Part shown: positions 25,604-36,900 of the stretch, in pieces
Layout: each line of letters begins with the position of its first letter
Position numbering within the stretch: the stretch's first letter is position 1
Source of the DNA: Meloidogyne chitwoodi
Taxonomy: Eukaryota; Nematoda; Chromadorea; Rhabditida; Meloidogynidae
Direction: 5' to 3'
Length of the DNA stretch: 64,000 bases
Assembly: GCA_015183035.1 (NCBI GenBank)
Contig: JACZZP010000008.1
Span: 1,178,001 to 1,242,000 of the forward strand
Notes under the pieces: model-generated
Databases searched by the model: none
Told to the model about the DNA's origin: nothing
The model's input: the letters and a program-made list of their open reading frames with translations, nothing else
Position numbers and translations under genes: made by a program

Positions 25604-27866
25604 ATGAAGACAAATATTTGTAATGATTATTTTCCTGTACGTCTTCGGCCTAACTTTTCACTTAATGGTTATTTATTTTTAAATTTAAAGGATTATAAAA
25701 TTTAATTTTTTAGAAGTTCCAATTCCTAAAGAATTAAAAAGAGATCATGGATTTGCTCATCTTCCAAATAAATTTAACATTTTAATGACTTTATTTAATG
25801 AAGCTGAAAAGGTTTTTTATAATAATTTCTAGGCTAAGAATTATTCAGATTCTTCAATCTGCGCATGGACGTGATCAACGCAAAACTTTTGATGAATTAT
25901 CCTTAAATGTTGAGAAAAATACCAAAAAGTTAGTTAATTATTTTTTAAAAAAACAATCAAAATTTGTATATTTTAGGCGTTTTCTTTAATTATTATTTTT
26001 TAGATGTTCGAGTCTTTTTTAATATTTATTTTTTGTCCTCTTTTAAACATATAATATGATTCAATAACCGAGATATAAATTTATTTTTCAAGTAGACCGC
26101 TAAAAATTAGAAAATTACCTAAATACACAAGTTCCAACTAATCTGTTAATTTTTTGCAGAAAATTCACAGAGAAACATTTGGCTCATATTGTTTCTTTGT
26201 ATCCGACGGCTTATATACTTCGCTGGGAACGAGCAAGAGATAGACGTGCACTTCAATTGGGTCTTTGGGAATTAGTTATACAGCCGAATCTTCTTGGAAA
26301 TAAAGGTTAAATTTGATTAGTAAATTTGTTTTTAAATATTTAGATTTATCTCCATTTATGGATAGTTATTTGGCTTCTATTTCTTCACTTCCAAATACTC
26401 CAATATTAAAAACCCCAACTAAATTCACACTTGGAGATGAAACGTCATCAAATGTATCTTCGTCACCTAATAAACGTCCTCCTTCACTTACTCCAGTTAA
26501 ATTGATTTCTCCAATTAAAAGTCCAGCGAGAAGAGATTGTAACGTTTTCTCACCGAAAAAACCAAGAAATGCAGTTTTTTATAGGTTATAATATTACAAA
26601 TTAGTATAAATATACATTTTTATTTTTAGTACACCAATTCCTGATACTCGTATAAAGATGGATGCAAATCGATTGAAATGGCGAAAATTGATTTTTCGAC
26701 ACGCATTAGTCGGCAAAGTACGAGAGGCACATGCAAACTTTTTAGAAAAAAATAAATGTTGGATTTAATTTATTTTTAAAAAATAAAATATTTTAGTTGA
26801 ATTTGATGATAATCAAAATTTACATCCAGAATTTAAAAAAGTAATAAATGAATTAGTTGGAGATGTTTTGACTGATGGAGCTATTCCAGGCCGTCCAAAA
26901 TCATCAGGTGCGAATTTGCACACAACCGATATTCGAATGTTTCTTAAGGTTTTTAAATAATTTTTTAATTTTTAATATTCTAAATTTTAGAGTGTAAAAA
27001 AGGAAACAAAAATGGAAAGAGAAAAGACACCAGAACGTCCTAATCAAGAACCGAAAATTGAAGGACCTCCAACTCTTCTTAAAAAACTTACTGTTTCATC
27101 ACCACAAACACCAAAGCATTGTAATGATACTTCCTCGCTTCCTCCAATGACTCCACTACATGAAAGGGTTTTAATTTTATTTTTGAAAAAAATGTTTCTT
27201 CTTATGTTAGTTGAGAGCAAAATTCGATGCAAATGAAAAGGCTCGTAAAGGAGGGTTATCAACAATGCAAAAACGACGAGTACTACTTAATCGGCTTGAA
27301 AATTCTATTTTAGAGGTAATTAACTGTCAGGAAATGTGATTTCTTTTTTTCTTGACCAATTTTTAATTTTATGGTCCAAAAATATTGGAATACAACAATA
27401 GTAATTAAAGTAATTTAATTATTGTTTGTTCAATGACTCACTCCTACATTCTAATTGTAATTCTTTATTATTTTAATAAAGGTAATTAGAGCACATTTGA
27501 ATTTGGAACAAAGATTTAGCGTTGGATTATCTGAACGAGGATTATTGCAGAAACTTGGCAAGGAAATTACTTCAGGTATTTCACTTTATTTAAAAATTTT
27601 ATGGAAATATTTATTACATAGCATCTCTATTTGAACATTTACAACTTGTTTGTGATTTAATTCCTCAAAACGAACCAAAAATATGCTGGATTGAATCTTT
27701 GATAATTATAGAAAATGGTCAAAAGAAAGAATCAAATTACTTCAAAATTTCACAAGAATTAGGCCCAGAGTGGGTGAACAAAGCTTTCGATGCTGTTAGA
27801 AAAGAATTGGGAAATCTTGAAATGAAAATGCATACATTACGTTGCTCGCCGTCTTCTTGCTTTTAA
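25604..27866 (+). CDS. cdt-1: DNA replication licensing factor CDT1
   Basis: CDT1 loads MCM2-7 at origins with ORC and CDC6 and is inhibited by geminin. The likely start is ATG 25604 (MKTNICNDYF), and eight or more exons lead to TAA 27866. The central geminin-binding/winged-helix region reads KELKRDHGFAHLPNKFNILM, then SAHGRDQRKTFDELSLNVEK and KFTEKHLAHIVSLYPTAYIL, then RWERARDRRALQLGLWELVI. This matches the CDT1 pattern (RG..TF..V...V...T...F...HL.QI..IYP.AY..RWE). A Ser/Pro-rich linker with SPxK/TPxK sites follows, likely CDK targets (SSPNKRPPSLTPVKLISPIK). The C-terminal MCM-binding winged helix is KRRVLLNRLENSILEVIRAH followed by GLSERGLLQKLGKEITS. The N-terminus before the geminin domain is short, so an upstream exon with a PIP degron could be missing. 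Confidence 0.9.
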
Positions 27867-28262
27867 AAAATATTGACTCCAATTAATCACAACAACCAAC
27901 AATAATAAACGAGATAACATTTTACTACAACAAAATTAAATATGTGAATGAATTCTCAAATATTTTAAGCCTTAAAATCTTTTTTTGAAAATTACTTTTT
28001 TACTTTGGATTAAATTTAAAAAAAATCTTGATTAAAATTAATCGAATCCAAAAAATAAACTTTATTTTCAATATACATATTTATACAAATACAAGACAAT
28101 TAATTATATGTACATATAATAGCGGGACAATTATCTGAATTTGTGGTTTTTAATAATAACTAATAGAAAGGATTATAGGAGAGCTATAGAAATGTAAGAA
28201 AGTTTTTTTAATTTTATTATCTTTACTTCAGCATCTCGCTATTAGCGTTCACCTTCATATTA
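27867..28262. other. Short 3'-3' intergenic region
   Basis: Between cdt-1 and the convergent Lys/Ala-rich gene. It is AT-rich with polyadenylation-like hexamers and nothing else recognised. Confidence 0.5.
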
Positions 28263-29285
28263 TTATCCCACCTTCTTGAACACCTTTTCTATGCTCATGT
28301 TCGCCAGTGTCTGATACTCGTCTGGTGCTGAAGTTTAGAAAATAATTCAGATTGTTATTTAAAAAATAAAACAACAAACCGGCCATTTTCTTCTTTTTTT
28401 CATCGTCTAATTTATTCTTCATGATGCTCCTCTCAGTATCTTCATCATCTTCGTCTTCCTTTTCTTTTTCCTTTTCGATATTGCTCTTTGATTTTGGTAA
28501 ATCAACATTCTCATAGAGGGAATCAGAAGTTTTATTTGTCGTATCAAGATCATAGAATGATGAAGTTTTTTGTCCATCTTTAAATAAATTATTATTTTTA
28601 TATAAAAACAAATCCTAACCTTTAGATTTATTTCCAGACTTTTTCTCAAGTGTTTCTGGATTCGCCGTCATTGCTGCCACTGACATCTAAAAATTATTTG
28701 TTAGATCGGAAAGTAAAAATTACTTAAACAAAATACTACCATATCGGCAGAAGGTGCCATAATGAGTGTTTGTGTAGCGTCTTCAGTTTTACTAGTTGCG
28801 TTTACAGGAGAAACTTCAGGCTTTACCTTTGGCTTACCAATTTCGCCAGGAATTATCTTAGTCTTATCAGCTGATTTTTCCAAGGTAAACGCAGTTGCAG
28901 CATTCTGTCCTTTTGGTAGTGCACTTTTTGGTAATGCAGTTTGGGCTCCAACCTTTGGTTTAACTGCAGCAGTTTTTGTACTTAGAATATTTGTTTTTGA
29001 TTTGGGTTTTTCCTTCTTAGAAAGCGCAGTTTCACTTGATGGACCAGCAGCTGTAGAAGTTGGCGGTTGAATTGCTGCCTTTACAACCTTTTTTGCTTCA
29101 TTTGTCTCACTAGGAGCAGATGGCTTTTTTCCCCCGCCCTTTGCTTTAGATTTTGCATTTTTGCCTGCATCCAATGGTTGATTGACATCCTTGTCTTCAT
29201 TTTTTGTCTTCTTTTTACAACACTGCGTAAGCAGAACGGCAGGGAATAGAAACACCAACATAGTAATAAACGGCAAAACGAACAT
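28263..29285 (-). CDS. Lys/Ala/Pro-rich single-pass membrane protein, unknown
   Basis: Starts at ATG 29285 with a hydrophobic N-terminus (MFVLPFITMLVFLFPAVLLT), then QCCKKK, which suggests a signal anchor or uncleaved leader followed by a basic cytosolic region. The first exon continues as a Lys/Ala/Ser/Pro-rich disordered stretch (for example KPSAPSETNEAKKVVKAAIQ). Downstream exons read MSVAAMTANPETLEKKSGNK, KDGQKTSSFYDLDTTNKTS and an acidic run EKEKEKEDEDDEDTERS. I favour splicing the last intron (GTTTGTTG...CAG), which gives APDEYQTLANMSIEKVFKKV and a stop at 28263. Reading through instead would end at 28255. The YQTL.NM and SLYENV segments could be Tyr-based sorting or SH2-type sites. No known family. 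Confidence 0.7.
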
Positions 29286-29792
29286 TCCTGAGTGGAGTGG
29301 AAAGAAACGAAGTGAATATCTAAAGTTTAATAAGATTATTAAAGTTAAGAATTAAAGAAGTAAAAAACATCACCTTAAGAGAATATAAATGACGCAGTAG
29401 AATTGTCCCGGAAATTGTAAAATTTTGGACTTTTATAACATTTACATACATAAACATTTTGTTTAAGAAGATTAGGCTATTAATATTACATTACCCGTAT
29501 TTTAAACTTTTAAAAAAAGTTTAAAATTTAAAATAAAAAATAGAATATTTATTTTATATTTTTTACAATTCTTTAATTAAATTTTAGTAAAAATCAATAT
29601 TTGTGAAGATACTTATAACGAACAATATAATTTAAGGCCTACGCACAAATCCATATTATTCTCTTCCTATTTTCAAAACCAATGAATGAAATTTTCCAAT
29701 TAAAAATTTAATTAACAATTATTATTTTATTTATAATTTCATTCTTAAAAAAAAATTATTAAAATTTCCAAAGCTTATAAAAATAGAATTTA
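29286..29792. other. Divergent promoter region
   Basis: About 500 bp between two divergent genes. AT-rich, with no open frame or repeat recognised. Confidence 0.5.
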
Positions 29793-31433
29793 ATGAGTAA
29801 AAAGACATTAATTGTTTTACTTATTATTTCAAAGTTGGTGGAAAATCTTTCTAATGAAATTCTGGAAAAGGTTTACACAGAAGTTTTCCAATTTAAGAGT
29901 TTAGTAGATAAACAAACAATGTGGGAAAAATTAAATAGAATTAAAGAAATTGATAAGGAATTTTTTACCAAAAAAGAAATACCAAATTGGGAGGAGAATT
30001 CAGGAGAAAAATTAGAGGAGTTGTACATAGAAAGTTATAAAACAAGAGATTTTAATGAATTTATTGACAAAATTAGCCTGTTTTATGTTGAAAATGAAAC
30101 TTTGGAGAATATTGAAAATGTTGAAATAAGTTTATTAAAAGAAAAAGAATCAATTGATAAAATAATGTATAAAATAGAAGCATTTACAGCTTTAACTGAA
30201 ATACTTTTAGCTGGAAATAGAATGGCTAGAATATCAATATCATTATTAAAAGTAAATTTAAAAAATTAATTAAAATCAAAATTTTTTTAGAAATATCCAG
30301 AAGAATATCTTCTTGAATTGCCTAAAAAGATTAATATTGTTGCAAAAAAACTTGATAATTTTATTCCAATTGTGAAGGAGAATATATGGAAATTTAAACA
30401 ATTGTTTGAAAATACTAAACAAAATTTAAATAAAAATATTTCCAAAAAATTTAAAAAATTAGTTGAATGTGTTCAATTGATAAAAATAAATAAAAACGAA
30501 GAATGCTTTATAATTAAATATAAAGAAGATTTAAATAAAAATAAAGAAATGTCAGAATTTAGGTTAAATCCTAAATTTAAAAACGAAAATAAAAAATAAA
30601 ATTTTAGAAAAGAAATTCTGATAAAATATGCTAAATTTCGAGAGTTAAATTTTTCTTATTTTATTATAAATATTTTTAAAGAAATGAATGAATTTTTAAT
30701 TGAAGAAAAAACAATTGAAAGAATGAAAAATATTAGTAAAACAAAATTAAAAACAAATTCAAAATTAAAAGAAATTATTAAATTTTCTTCAGAATATAAC
30801 AAAATTGTTTTGAATATAAAAGACGAAAAAGTTAATTATTTAAAAATAAATTTAAATTATATTATTGTTCCAATAAATAAATAAATATATAATCTTTGAA
30901 ATTAATTTAAATTCAAAGAATATATAAATAAATTTATTGGAATAAATATATTTTAAATATTTTAGGAAAAAAAAAGAAATATAATATTAATATATAAATT
31001 ACTTTTATTAATTTCTGGATTGAATACAATAATTAAAGAAATGGATGATCATATAAAACACTTTGCATTAAGCTCAGATAAAACAATTTCTGAGGCATTA
31101 AATGGAAATAATGATAATACAAGTTTAAATTTAAAAAAATGTTTAAAAATTGGAGAAAAATTGTCATTAATGGTACCAGAATATATAAAATATTTAAATA
31201 AATTTAAAAATATTTATTTAAATAATGAATATTTAGATATAGTGGATATATCTGAAATATTTGAGTTAAAACAAATTACTGAAAGAATTATTAAACCTTT
31301 ATTTAATGTTTATAAAATAATTAAAGAATTTACAAAAAAATGGGATAATAATGTTAGTATTGAAAATATTTATTATTTAAAATCTAAATCAGTTTCAAAT
31401 TTATTTGAAGAAATGACAAATCAAGATTTATAA
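29793..31433 (+). CDS. Secreted helical protein, unknown two-member family (member 1)
   Basis: Four exons (29793-30251, 30291-30562, 30608-30866, 30966-31433) joined in phases 0, 2 and 0 encode about 485 residues. The N-terminus MSKKTLIVLLIISKLVENLS looks like a secretory signal peptide, with no later membrane segment. The rest is Lys/Glu/Ile/Asn-rich and predicted by eye to be almost all alpha-helix. Landmarks are FTKKEIPNWEENSGEKLEEL in exon 1, KYPEEYLLELPKKINIVAKK at the start of exon 2, and IYKLLLLISGLNTIIKEMDD at the start of exon 4, followed by ERIIKPLFNVYKIIKEFTKK. The same landmarks, with the same intron phases, occur in the minus-strand gene at 46573-49637. I recognise no domain. Secretion plus lineage-specific sequence makes a parasitism or cuticle/extracellular role possible, but that is inference. 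Confidence 0.75.
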
Positions 31434-33937
31434 TTACTAAAATGTACAATTTTAACTGACAATGAAGACAGAAAATAATATTCTTCTCTTTAAAAATATT
31501 TATATTTTCCATAAATATAATTATTTTTTACTACTTTTTATATAAAGATCAATATAAAATTAATTAAAATCAATTTTTGATTAATTAACATTAAATTAAA
31601 TAAAAACAAAAAGATTTAACTTCCTTTTTTATATTTTCTTTAAAAAATAAATTATTTTAAATTTTTATAGATTAGAAAAACAATGCCAAGAATATCTAGT
31701 GATTATATTTTTAAATTAAATTTTTTTCAAAATTTTTAATTTTATTATTTTCATTTTTATTCATCTAGTATAATAAATATTAAAAAATAAAACGGCAAAA
31801 ATTTATAAAAATTTATTTTGTTTTTATTTGTTTGTTTTTTATTTATTTTTTAACAAATAGCTTCTTTTCCAAAATTGTGGTAACAGGGTGAGAGTGTATT
31901 AATTGAAGGAATATTTCATAACAACAATTCTTCTTGAATTGACTCATTTTGAATTAAATATTATCATTTGTTGAGTTAAAAAGGAAAATTAAATTTTACT
32001 TTTTTTATAAAAATTATTTTTAGCTTTTTTTTAATGCTTTTCACATTTTTTTGTTCTTCCTATATTTTTTTGTTTAAGTCAATTCAATCGTGTCCAATTA
32101 GGCTTTTTGATATTTTATTATAAAAGGAATTCTTTTTATATTTTTTTTTAAATTTATAAAATAATTTAATATTTTATTTTTATTATTTATTTATTTATTA
32201 AAGAAAATAAAAATTTAAATTAAACTAACAATATAATTTGAGGAGGCGAATTGTTTTTTAACGCCTTTATTAAAATTACTTTTTCTTCTCAAAAACATCC
32301 TTCTATAAAGTAATCCCCCCATTTTTTAGTTCTCTCTTTTTTATCTTTTTTTTATTATTGAAGTGCTGGGAGTTTTAACCTAAAAATATATTTATTTATT
32401 TATTGTATATTTAGCCAAAGGCATTGTTATGTATTTCTTTTTTTAATTTAATTCACTTTTTGTTTTTAACTTTTGGGAATTTTGTAAAATAAGACGTGAA
32501 ATTTAACCTGCTTTCAAGTAAAAAAATAAAAAGCTTTTTAAATATATTTAATGGAAAAGAACGCATCTTAGGTCAAGTACACTTAAAGAAAGATTGGGCA
32601 TTTTAAGTAAATATAAATTAATAATATATTTTTATATAAAAATTAAAAAAATATTATTATTATTATTAAAATATTTATGTCAAATATAATATTTAAAATC
32701 GCTAAAAAACAATGAAATAAATTATTTTAGTAGAAATTTTGTTTATTTTTCTCGATAAAAATGAGAAAAAAAGAGTAAAAGAGTTTCATTCCTGCGTTGA
32801 TTCAATTTGTCATTTTGCTGTTTTTTCTTTACTTTTTTACCCAAATATATTTAATCCCTTTCTAACCCTTATTATATTTATATACTTTTTGCTTTTGGCC
32901 AAAAAAGAGTAAAAAGAATAATATAAATAAATTTCTCTTTTTTGTTTACTAATTTTAGAGTACATCCCCCAATGAAATTGCTCTAAAATCTCAGTCTTCA
33001 AATCAAATTTTGCTGCATGAGAGAATTTGTCATTTATTTAAAAGAAGCTTTTTGCTTTAAATTTTAATAACAAACCTATTTATCTGATCAAAGATTTTTT
33101 TATTTTATTTTTTAAATTAAATAAATAATTTATTTATTATTTATAATCCATTAAAATCGAAAAAATATTATTTTATAATTTTTAATAAAAAAAAACTTTT
33201 TTTTAAAATTAATATTTTCTCTTTAAATTTACTGATTTTTATAAAGATTTTCTTATTTTCTAAATTTTAAAAGAAAAATAATTAATAATTTAATTACTTT
33301 TTAAATATTTTTTTCCTTCAAGTTCTAATTGTTTCGAAATAATTTATAAAGAGTTACACCAGAAATTATTAAATAGATTTTCTTTATTTTTTTTATTTAA
33401 AGTTTTCTTTAAAAATATAATTAAATAAATAATATATTTATTTATAATTAAATAAATTTTATTATTTTATTTTTAAATAAATAAATAAATATATTTATTT
33501 ATTAAATTAAATGAACTATGAAAAATATTTCCATTATAGCTATTACTTTTTTGAATAAAATATTACTTTTAAATAAAAAAATATTTAAGTAATTTTTTTA
33601 ATTTTTTCCTAAATATTAAATATTCCTTTAATTATTAAATTATAAAATAAATATATTTTAAAAATTAATTTAAATATTTTTTATTTAAAATAAAATTTAA
33701 TTAATTACCTTATGCTTGAAAATAATAAAAATATAAATAATAAATCATTTTATATATTTTATTTTTACTAGAAATATTTTAGCTAAATGTGCAGCAATTC
33801 TTTTATAATAAAAAAGGCTAAAAATGTTACATTTTTCATTTTTTTTAATTTAAAAAATAGCTTTCTTTTATTTTATTAATTTAATTTTTATCTTTAATTT
33901 TAATAAATATTTAAATAATTAATAATAATATTTAGAT
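31434..33937. other. AT-rich intergenic region
   Basis: About 2.5 kb with no supported gene. It contains A/T homopolymer-rich DNA and patches of slightly higher complexity near 32230-32600 and 32780-33050. No inverted or tandem repeat of note was found. Confidence 0.55.
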
Positions 33938-36900
33938 ATGTTATTTATTATTAATAATTATTCTTTATTAATTTTATTTCTTTATATTTATTCTTTTAAT
34001 GGATATACAGATGAAGGTTTTTTAAAATCAAAATTAATGTTAATTAGAAGAGAAGAAGAAAAACAAAAACAACAACTATCATCAACACAACTTCAAAATT
34101 ATTATCGAAATAGAAGTCCATTTTATGGTGATGGTTAGTTAATTTTAAAAAATAATAATTATAAAGAAAATTGAAAAAAAATATTTATAAAATAAAGGTC
34201 CATTTCCTCTACATATATATGAGAAATAAAATAAAATTAAAAAATAAATAATTTTTAAATTAAATTAATTATTATAAATTCTTCTCCAATTAAAATATAA
34301 AAATGTTTTGTTTTAATTAAATATATTTATTGTTTTAAAACAATTTAAAATGTAATATTATTATATTTTAACAGTTCTTCCTTTATATTAAAAAAAAATA
34401 AAAGAATTAAATATTTTAAAACCTTGTAAGTTAACATGACACGCCCCATCACTTTCTCGTTGTTTTATTTATAGCTGTTTTATTTGTTGGCATTAAAATA
34501 AGTAAAGCGCGAAAATATTGCATTTAGAGATAAAATAAGGTTTTTTTAATTTAATTTTATTTCTTATAGTTTATAATTAAAAATAAAACATTAAATAGTT
34601 TAATTTTGACAATTTAAATAAATATAATCTTAATTCTTCTTTTTATTATTTTTTAATTAGTAATTGTTTTTTAATAATATTTTTTTAAATAATTAATTAA
34701 TAAAATATATTTAAATATATTTATTTTTTTTTGTTTATGTTTTTGACATTTTTGACCAAACAAATGAAAGAAGAAAGAATGTCCATTTCTTAAAAAAATC
34801 TTTTCTTTATTATTTTTGTCCATAAACTACTAAATAAATAACTAAAAATACCTTATATTTATTTATTTATTATTTTCTTTTTTTTCTCATTATGTATGTC
34901 ATCCTCATATATATACATACATACTTAGCTAAATAACTATAAGGATATAATCCGTTTGAGAGAAAATGGGGCAGTCAAGTAGTTGTTTGGTTTTGACTTA
35001 ATTTTATTTATATATTAAAGATTTTCGTCACTAAATATTTTTTTTTTAATTTACAAAAATTTACAAAATATTTAATAAAATTAAAGAAATTTCAAGTTTT
35101 ATCAAATTAAAAATTCCTCCTTTTTATAAAAATAAAAAATATTATGTGCCTCCGGGCCTTTTATTTTATTAATTATTTTATTGTTATAATCAAAAAACAG
35201 CAATTAAAACAACAAAAAATTCAAAAACTTTTAAAAATAAATTTAATACATTTTTTACTTCTTCAAAAATTATTTTTGATTTTATTTAATAAAATGGCCA
35301 CACAATTTACAAAACTTGTATCTTTTATTCTTGCCTCTGTTTCAGATCCCCCAACATTTTCTATTGAACCAGGCAAGTAAATAAATAAATATTTATTTAA
35401 TTAATTATGAGAATATTTATTAAATATTAATTTTAATATTCAAAGTTAAAAATAATAAAAAATATTTTTATATTTTTTAATTTTAACTACTACCTACTAT
35501 ACAATTATATTTATTTTTTAAATACGTTTATTTAATTGGATAATTTTTTTCTTTTAAGTTTATTTTTAAAGCAATTTTCTCATCAAGTTTACTTTTTTTT
35601 AAACTTCCTTTTGTTTTATTTTTTTAAAAAGAAAATAATTATTTAACCTATTTAAAGCATTAAATGAAAATAAATTTAAATATTTAATTTAAAAAAACAA
35701 AAAAATATAAAAAATACTAATTATTATTAGTAGTATATTATAATAATTGTTAAATAATTAAATAATTTTTTATAAATATAGTAAAGTGGAAGGGGTAGAT
35801 GGGAAATAGAAAATGACAATTCGCGTGGCCAGCGTGAAATGTAAATCCTAAGTCTAGTCAACTCAATTGTTTCCCTCGTCTCCGAAGGATTATAACTCTT
35901 CAAATATATAAACAAGATCTGCTGTCAATATTTATTCTATTATTTATTTCACATACAATTAATAGGAAAATAACATTTTTAATTCACAATAATAATAATT
36001 CTCTTAGACTGATCTCTCTAACTGATTTCTTTTAGCTTAAACAATTAAACTATTTATATGTGTTTATAAAGTGGGAGGAGTGATTGTTGTTCATGCCCAG
36101 GGGGAATATTTTATATGTTAGAGTCTTACAGCTCCCCTTTACGTGAGGATCGTCCACGATCCAAGAAATAATTAAAATATTTAAAAATAAAAGAATTTGA
36201 TTACTAGGGGCTTCATCCTTTGATACTCTCTGGATCGACTGTACCTGCCTTTCCGAATGAAATCGGCCAAGGACATCAACTCGAGCAAACTGGGAGTGTG
36301 GATAAATCAGAAATGCTAGTGGGTGCTGCCCACCGCGATTCTGACAGTCCTCCGCGCATATCTTATGATATGCCCTTTCAGTCTGCGTGGAATTGAAGGC
36401 ATAGGTCGAAAAAGGAGTATACCCCGGATTACTTTCCCTTTTCTTCAAAAAGATAAAAAGATTAAAAGAGGATGAGGATTAGATTAAGTGAGAGAATAAG
36501 GGGGAGCCAAAGACCTAATTAATTATTATTATTTTTTTTTTTGGAGGGAGGGGGTGAACAACAACCTTTAATTAAATTTACAATTTTACAGATTTTCTTG
36601 ACGTTCTTCCTGGACACTTCATCCATCATCTTCAATTTTTCTTCCTTTTCTTCATCTGCGGCTCCGCTTGGACGTGCTGGCTCCAGACTGCTCTTCGCTT
36701 CTAGAAAGATAAGAATCATATCGGTGATAACCCCCTCGACTTACATTGCGCTTTCCTTCTTCAGTGTAGTAGGCCGGATCACGCATCATTTTACCTGATT
36801 TGTCCATCAGCTCGCCATCTTGGTTGTAGTCGATCCCCTCCTCACGTATGGCATCCAAGTATGAAGGACCAACCACAATTGTATGCTGCTTGGCTTCGGC

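Noticed and set aside
28255..28380. Read-through C-terminus TRRVSDTGEHEHRKGVQEGG
   Set aside because: A GT...CAG intron gives a more protein-like ending and removes a low-complexity hydrophobic stretch; kept only as an alternative.
28762..29249. Plus-strand open frames opposite the Lys/Ala-rich gene
   Set aside because: They are antisense shadows of a GC-richer, stop-poor exon; the minus strand has the signal anchor and consistent splice sites.
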